DNA of 64,000 nt from Riptortus pedestris (lineage: Eukaryota; Arthropoda; Insecta; Hemiptera; Alydidae): assembly GCA_019009955.1 (NCBI GenBank), contig CM032230.1:102724001-102788000 (forward strand), written 5' to 3'. Positions 57,721 through 64,000 of this stretch are shown piece by piece. Under the pieces are notes generated by a model. The model ran no database searches. It was not told the origin of the DNA and worked only from the letters and a program-made list of their open reading frames with translations. A program made the position numbers and the translations under genes. Within the stretch, counting starts at the first letter, position 1. Every line of letters starts with the position of its first letter.

Positions 57721-58379
57721 TTTAATTGCAATGTCTTTGTTCAACAAGAATGTAATCAACTTTAAATCAAAATGTCAAAATGTGAGGGAGTTACGCTTTG
57801 CTGCTTGCCCTTCATCACGGCTAAAGAATAAATGTGCGCCCCCCCCCTATCAAATTATTCATCATGAGCCTCTTGTCACCTGTCACACTCCTCCTTTCTC
57901 TTAATTGCCACCAGAATACCACCTTCGAGACGTCAGAAAAGATTTGATCTAACTCTAGTGAAAGTTTCTTTATTTGTTCCCACTTTTCCCCCTATTGTCA
58001 TGTGTAGAATCGAATAAAATCCTTGTGAGTGTAGAATATCTTATTTTAACAATTTTCTGCAGGCCCCTCAAGTGACTGTGATAACATATTGGCTACTGAG
58101 TATGACTAAAATGTATAGCTCAAATCAAGAGTAAATTGTAATCAGTATTGGTAAAACGTATTCAATTTTTGATTCAGTAATAAAAATCAAATTTCCACTT
58201 ACCGTTCTTCAATGAAAGAAATTTATCATAATGAAAAAAATAAATACTAAAACTCATCAAAAAACGTGACTTTAACTGACATAAATATGGAATTATTTCT
58301 GTTTTTAAATTGTATACTATACTTTTATGAAGAATTATTCTGTCTATCTATTTATTTATTAATTTATGTAGTTTTATTT
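57721..58379. other. No gene seen
   Basis: AT-rich apart from a C run at 57839-57847; nothing recognised. Confidence 0.5.
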
Positions 58380-58917
<538 letters not shown>

Positions 58918-59435
58918 ATTATTCGGCTTCGTGAATTTGGTCATATTTCCAGCTCCTTGCCTTCAATATCAAATGATTATTAAAAATTAATTTTCCAGTG
59001 TAACATTCTACTTGTTTCATTTTGTTTTAATTAGATTTCTAGAAAAATGTTTTTTCGTTGATTATTCTGTTCCTTTTTTCAGTCTGAATTCTTTAGCGCT
59101 TAGAATAACATATTTAATATTAAATTAGTATTTCGATCACAGTGTAAGGACCATCACTCAGTGATAGTGTGGCAGTTCTGGTTTTTAAATTGTAGTTTGT
59201 GGTGGGTGGCTAACATTTCAAAGGAATAAATGAAACCTCTGTTCATCTTGTATAGTATTTATTTCATAAATTGTCCCGTAAGTGCGAGTATTTCTGTTCA
59301 TTTTCTAGGATGTTAAAAATATATTTAAACATGCATATTTTATACCTCTAATCAAGGAGTCAACATTCTGTAAAGTTAAAAATGGGCCCCTACCTATATT
59401 AGATATTAAAGATTTCTTTATATTTAACAGTTACA
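58918..59435. other. No gene seen
   Basis: AT-rich spacer. Confidence 0.5.
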
Positions 59436-59624
59436 TTTATAGCTCAGGTAGTTGTAAACCAATTGTGGTTTCATCTTCCCAGTTCGATTCCCGACTGGCC
59501 AAAAAGGACTTTATTTAGTGACAAACTCACTTAGTCTCACCCTGGCTAAAAAATGGTGGTAACCTGTATATAACCCCCAATTAGCCATAGTAGCAAAAAG
59601 TGGGCGTTAATAAATAATAATAAT
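59436..59624 (+). mobile_element. tRNA-derived SINE
   Basis: Box A TAGCTCAGGTAGT at about 59440-59452 and box B GTTCGATTCCC at 59482-59492, 30 bp apart as in tRNA genes. The body has TTTATTTAGTGAC, CACCCTGGCTAA, GGTAACCTG, ATAACCCCC, AATTAGCCATAG and a tail of AAT repeats. The tRNA-like head is shorter than in the 55701 copy. Confidence 0.9.
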
Positions 59625-60425
59625 CTTTACATTTAAAAAAAAAAAAATTATTTTCCTTACATATGGAAAAAGGATCTACATTATCATATAATATCTTTCT
59701 ATTTAAAAATAGAGGTAATTAAAATTATGTTATTAAATTATTATAAAATCGTTTCTTCTAATCTCTGTAATGGTTATTGTATACCTTTCATTCAGGTAAA
59801 CAGTCCCACGTTCCAACGGATCTCAAGCGGTTCACGCACCCTGCAAAATGCATATTTTTGCATAATGCAATTTCTCCAGCATATTTTCTCTTCCTTGACA
59901 ACTATTGCTGCTGCCTTACAGAAGATTCATTGAATGTAAACATAATAAATATCCTGGGTAAATAAAGGAACTTATAAGAATATGAATAAAATATTGGCCT
60001 GGTGTGTTGTAGCAAGGAAATACCATTAATCTGGATTTGAAGGGCGTTGACTCAAAACCCAGTTCATACATCAACTACAATTTATCAACTTATCGAGTTA
60101 ATATTAATCAAAAGCATTCAAAGATCATCCCAGGTGCTTTCGTTACACCCCCTTCCGGGAACTCTTCAACCATACAGTTATTAATGACTTTATATATGTT
60201 TGACCCCTCGCGGATATGGGTATACCTAAATGTTTCTCTCAAGCAGAGTTACTTTGTATAAAAACACTAAATGCCCTGAGCAATATTTTTTATAGAGTCC
60301 AACAGAAATATTATAATTAAGATATGTATGTCAAAGAATAAAATAAAATTATTTAAAATATTATACACACGCAATGATGTGTATCATTTTTAGATTAACG
60401 TTAGTTTATAATTTTCGCCATTAAA
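59625..60425. other. No gene seen
   Basis: AT-rich. Overlapping frames at 59727-59965 and 60037-60261 have no recognisable domains. Confidence 0.45.
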
Positions 60426-60685
60426 TGAGGAGCTCAGTATTATAGTGACCCAGCCTTCAAATTTTGCTTATTTGAGTTACCATAGCATCTGTTGCTAAAT
60501 AATGTGTTCTATGAAATATTAGTGGCCTAATCCACCTTCTAAGTTTTTTCACTAGATAGCAGCAGGAGTTTGTTTTTTAACTAGCAGTTTTGGCGGTCTT
60601 TCTAAAATATATAGAGGCCTAACCAACTTGGTTTTACACAACTCTTACTTTTTGGGGTTAGGCTACTATTATTCTGATCGCCTCA
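60426..60685 (-). mobile_element. MITE, second copy of the 4164-4369 family
   Basis: Left end TGAGGAGCTCAGTATTATAG and right end inverted TGAGGCGATCAGAATAATAG, a roughly 30-bp TIR. Inner parts (GCAACAGATGCTATGGTAAC-like and CTATCTAGTGAAAAAAC-like, read inverted) match the other copy, plus about 55 extra bp. The flanking TA is no longer visible. Confidence 0.8.
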
Positions 60686-60815
60686 AATGTTCTTCAGTTT
60701 CTTTACAACAAACTGAGCATAGAATAACGATTCCAAGGTCATTAAGTTTAGTTTAAGAAAGGAACATAAAAGAAGCTTGCGAAACGGTCTAACATAAAAC
60801 ATCTCAGTCCAGCTT

Positions 60816-61100
60816 AAAAAATCCGTCACGCAAGCGGTGCGTAAACTCCCGCATGTAAACGCAAATTTCCCACATGTGCCATTTATCTCAAAACGTAAGA
60901 GTTATATGAGAAAAATATTTGGTATTTATGCCTCAAATAATGTACTTATTATAATATTACAGATTATTGTTAAAATGACATGAGTAGGGGGGGGGGGTTA
61001 CTGAAGGCCGAAAACTATAAAATGCAAATATCTTGGTTAAGACTCAAGAAAGTGACAATATTTATAGAACATTAGACTTGCACTAAGCTTAGTTCTCGGG
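60816..61100 (-). mobile_element. AT-core element (subfamily A), 3' half
   Basis: AAAAAATCCGTCACGCAAGC, CGCAAATTTCCCAC, ATGACATGAGTAGGGG, TTACTGAAGGCCGAAAAC and GCAAATATCTTGGTTAA, then breaks off near a T/A-rich point at about 61100. Confidence 0.8.
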
Positions 61101-63349
61101 AAGAAAAAAAAGAAATGTATAAGCAATGAGAGGTTCCTAGTTGTTATATTTTTAGAAGATTGCCGAGTAGTTTTCTTTTATTTTACTTTCTGCACGTTTC
61201 CAACGCACTTCTTTGGCATATATTCAGCCATCACCAATGCTATGGGAGAGGCTCTGATTAGCTCATCATTTGGAATTAAACCAATTCAAATTCTGATACA
61301 GCTCACAAACAGTTCATTGTCGAGTCGTTTCTTGGAGCATTGACTTATACAACATAGTACCAGCATTATGTTTTGTCTTGTTCAAGTGTGATGAATATTC
61401 TAAAATTCTATTAGCACTTGTATGCTTCTGCTTTCTTTTTGTTTGACTAATTTCAGTGCGCTTTTCACATTTTCCACAATTACAAAACAATTTCGTACAC
61501 AATAAAAATACTTATACTTACATACTTGCACCAACCATTAAAATAGCTGGTACAGTTTACCAGAACTATTCTTAGGAACATTGATATGTAAAGCATTACT
61601 TCTACACCACAAGAGTATAAAACCTTAGAAAGCAAGCATTATATAAATTATGAATTGTAAATAGTTATATAAACAGAGCCTTATAACACAACTACGCCAC
61701 CAAAGCCTTTAATCAAACATTTTATTTGTTTTTGTTTTTGGAGTTTTAAACTCGCTCATTAAAAATATTCATTTGGTTATCCAACAATTCATTAAAGTTT
61801 TGGGTAGATTTAAACAAAAAAATACATCCTCCGGATTCATCAAAGCTGTATGAAGAAATGATTGACTTGATTGAGGGTATATCTCTTAAATTAAATTCAG
61901 TAGATGCTGTTATTAACACATATTAGAATATTGAAAACTTATGTTGCAAGCGAAGCCTCCCTCGTTCCACCTCATTCCTTAATGTGCGTTTATCAAGACG
62001 GAAAACATTCCAATCTAATTATGGAAAAACACTATTGGTTGATAGTACTACTTAAAGAACTGCATAAATTGATGCATATAAATCTGTAATAAATGTTTGG
62101 AGAACGGAACAGAGAGACACTATAACCCATTCCTCATATACCTTATGTTGGTAAAGATAGAGTTCTAACTTCTCTAAGTATTTAGCTAAATAATAACTAA
62201 TTTAACTCTTAAGTCTTCAGGAGTGGTTGCCACCTTTAAACAGTTTATGGCCCATTACTATGTAATTTCCACTCTAGTTTGTAACAGTGAAATATTAAAA
62301 CGCGTTCTCTTTCCAGTTAGCAGCTTGCTATTAAGACTCAATATAGTGAAATGCCAATTGTGCCCCATACATATCGTTTGAAAGTTTTTCAAGATGAGCG
62401 GAGTGCCATGGACGGTATCTCTTAGCTGTCCGAAGCAATATATGTTCCCACTGTAGATATCAGCTACACTTAACTTCCGAATGCAAATGAGCTGTGCAAT
62501 GTATCACTGAAAAAAGGAGAAAATGCAGTAACCTTTTTTTTAAAAGGATAGTCAGTGTACAATAGAGAACAGAACATTGCCTTTAAAACAATGCTTTGAG
62601 CCTGAATGAGGAAAAGTTTAAATTTCCTGAGAGGAATATCAATTACTTAGCTTACACATTTGATGAAAATGGCTTACTCAATTCAATAAGGACATTGACA
62701 ATAGTATAAGGTCCGCATACCTAATCGCCTTATTCATAACCTAGCTATGACATTTAATCTACTTTATGAGTTACTCCAGCCAGGAATTAATAATCCATAC
62801 GGGGAAGGACAGTTTCCAAAGAGTTATAATCTCTTGCCTCTTTTGATAATATTTTACTAATGTAGGTCCTTAAATTAACTCTAATTCTGGCTACCAATGG
62901 ATCTCCATTGTTAAATTTGTACGGGGGATATATAAAAAAAACCATATTGCTTTAGCAATCATTTAAGAATTATGAAGTGCATTACAGAAAATTGATAAAA
63001 AGTGACAGACATTTATTTGTAACTGGACAAGTTCCTTCCCTTCTGTTATGGAATACAATTTGCGTTTTCGAAGGATAATACGCCTCTTCCTGGAAACAAT
63101 ATCTTCAATATTGGCAATGGGAAAGCAGAATTTCTTACAGTTCTTTCCTGATTCCGATTATAGAGTCGAAACCAACAGAACCAAGGAATTTAACAATGCC
63201 AACTACTTTTCAAAATTTTCCTGTTTCAAAAGGAGTATATTTCACTTATTCTCAACAAACATTCTTGTTCAGAAGATCGAAATGTTAGCTAACATCTCAT
63301 AACAAAAATGTTCATACTATACTGACCGCACTGAAGATATTTTGTAAAT
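61101..63349. other. 2.2 kb without recognisable gene
   Basis: AT-rich. Frames at 61314-61502, 61904-62089 and 63048-63302 lack domains. Confidence 0.45.
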
Positions 63350-63627
63350 GACTATGTAATTCAAATAAAGGGTTAGAACCGCCAATATAAATGATACTAT
63401 TGTCATACCTCTCGGTGGAGACCGTCGTCACTGGCTGATGGTTGAGTACCGCTGGCAAGCGCTTTCGATGCGATGGTATCATCTTCAAGCCTGTTGATAG
63501 TTGTACTCCAACAACTATTGACAGGCTTGAAGATGGTGCCATCGCATCGAAAGCGCTTGCCAGCGGTACTCAACCATCAGCCAGTGACGATGGTCTCCAC
63601 CGATAGGTATGACAAGACTATGTAATT
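63350..63627 (+). repeat. 216-bp palindrome flanked by 12-bp direct repeat
   Basis: GACTATGTAATT occurs at 63350-63361 and 63616-63627. Between are a 38-nt leader (63362-63399) and two 104-bp arms (63400-63503 and 63512-63615; 98 of 104 paired) around an 8-nt loop TACTCCAA. Arm ends are TTGTCATACC / GGTATGACAA. It is GC-richer than its surroundings. Frames on either strand are by-products of the palindrome. Confidence 0.9.
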
Positions 63628-64000
63628 GTTCCAGTCTTGCACTAAAGAATTGATCTCTAGTGAACACCGTTAAAATGAAGGCGCTAGCGAGGTCTTATTT
63701 TTATTGGAGAAAAATTGGCAAAAATAATGGGGACCTAGGAAAATTAGGGAAAATCCAACAAGATCTCATCACTCCCCTGGAAGATCTCATTTAGTAATCT
63801 CATTTATTCGTTCGTGCTTTGATAGAGGCAAAAGGTTATTTGGGAAGTGAAAGTTTTGCAAACTGACAAAGGTAGATGGGAATGTTCGTTACTTCATAAA
63901 GATGGACTTTGGTGAAAGCGTATCTAAAACCTATCGAAAACTTCTGAATTGGTGGGAAGCACTGTTGTATATTTTAATTTTTCTAAATATTCTTATATTC
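63628..64000. other. No gene seen
   Basis: Right edge of the window; nothing recognised. Confidence 0.5.

Noticed and set aside
63312..63542. 76-codon minus-strand frame
   Set aside because: It crosses the loop of the 216-bp palindrome and has no domain. It is explained by the hairpin.

Overview
This is AT-rich (about two-thirds A+T) nuclear DNA from an animal, dense in repeats. It holds no operons, bacterial genes, rRNA, tRNA genes or CRISPR arrays. Very long (TA)n arrays, tRNA-derived SINEs, Helitrons, MITEs with terminal inverted repeats (TIRs) and one spliced coding exon all point to a metazoan. The exon wording suggests an arthropod, but the species cannot be read from the sequence.

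Only one convincing protein-coding exon is visible. It lies at about 20731-21027 on the + strand, between a good 3' splice site and a consensus 5' splice site. Its C-terminal part (HVVYFHVNPGVTVSFQMGDN, then IQTIKG) resembles the N-terminal region of FNDC3-type proteins. Most of the window may therefore be introns and flanks of one large gene. No second exon of that gene was recognised.

The rest is a layered repeat landscape. One family dominates, called here the 'AT-core element', with about 35 full or partial copies in both orientations. A full copy is about 590-650 bp. It starts with the hairpin-forming end TAGCAGATTTCCCTTAAGGG. It then has a conserved block ending in GACGAAAATGAGGTCCGTTC, a variable (TA)n core, and a GGTCGCAATTTTTGTTTGATC block with a G-rich run. 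Next is one of two alternative 3' halves, then an inverted copy of the 5' terminus (GGGAAATCTGCT), and finally a stem-loop (ACGCAGCCCCTGCGT) followed by GACGGACTTTT. A 5' end repeated inverted just inside a 3' stem-loop, a microsatellite core and no target duplication match the architecture of Helentron-associated INE (DINE-1-like) elements.

Layout: 0.5-12 kb holds two larger units in inverted pairs, a Helitron with a helicase remnant, a 747-bp TIR element and two MITEs. 15-19.5 kb is a cluster of AT-core copies and microsatellites. 20.5-22.7 kb has a small inverted-repeat element, the exon and a minisatellite with a 46-bp (2 x 23-bp) unit. 24-43.5 kb contains AT-core copies, two more Helitrons, a short perfect hairpin and a hairpin insertion. 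44-64 kb contains four SINE copies, a scrambled AT-core mosaic at 52.7-53.6 kb, another MITE copy and a 216-bp palindrome.

The elements interact mainly by nesting. Three Helitrons and the 747-bp element sit in or beside the TA-rich cores of AT-core copies, so these cores appear to act as landing sites. Two hairpins, at 41.4 kb and 63.4 kb, share an unexpected layout: a 12-13-bp direct repeat, a 38-40-nt single-copy leader, a hairpin, then the direct repeat again.
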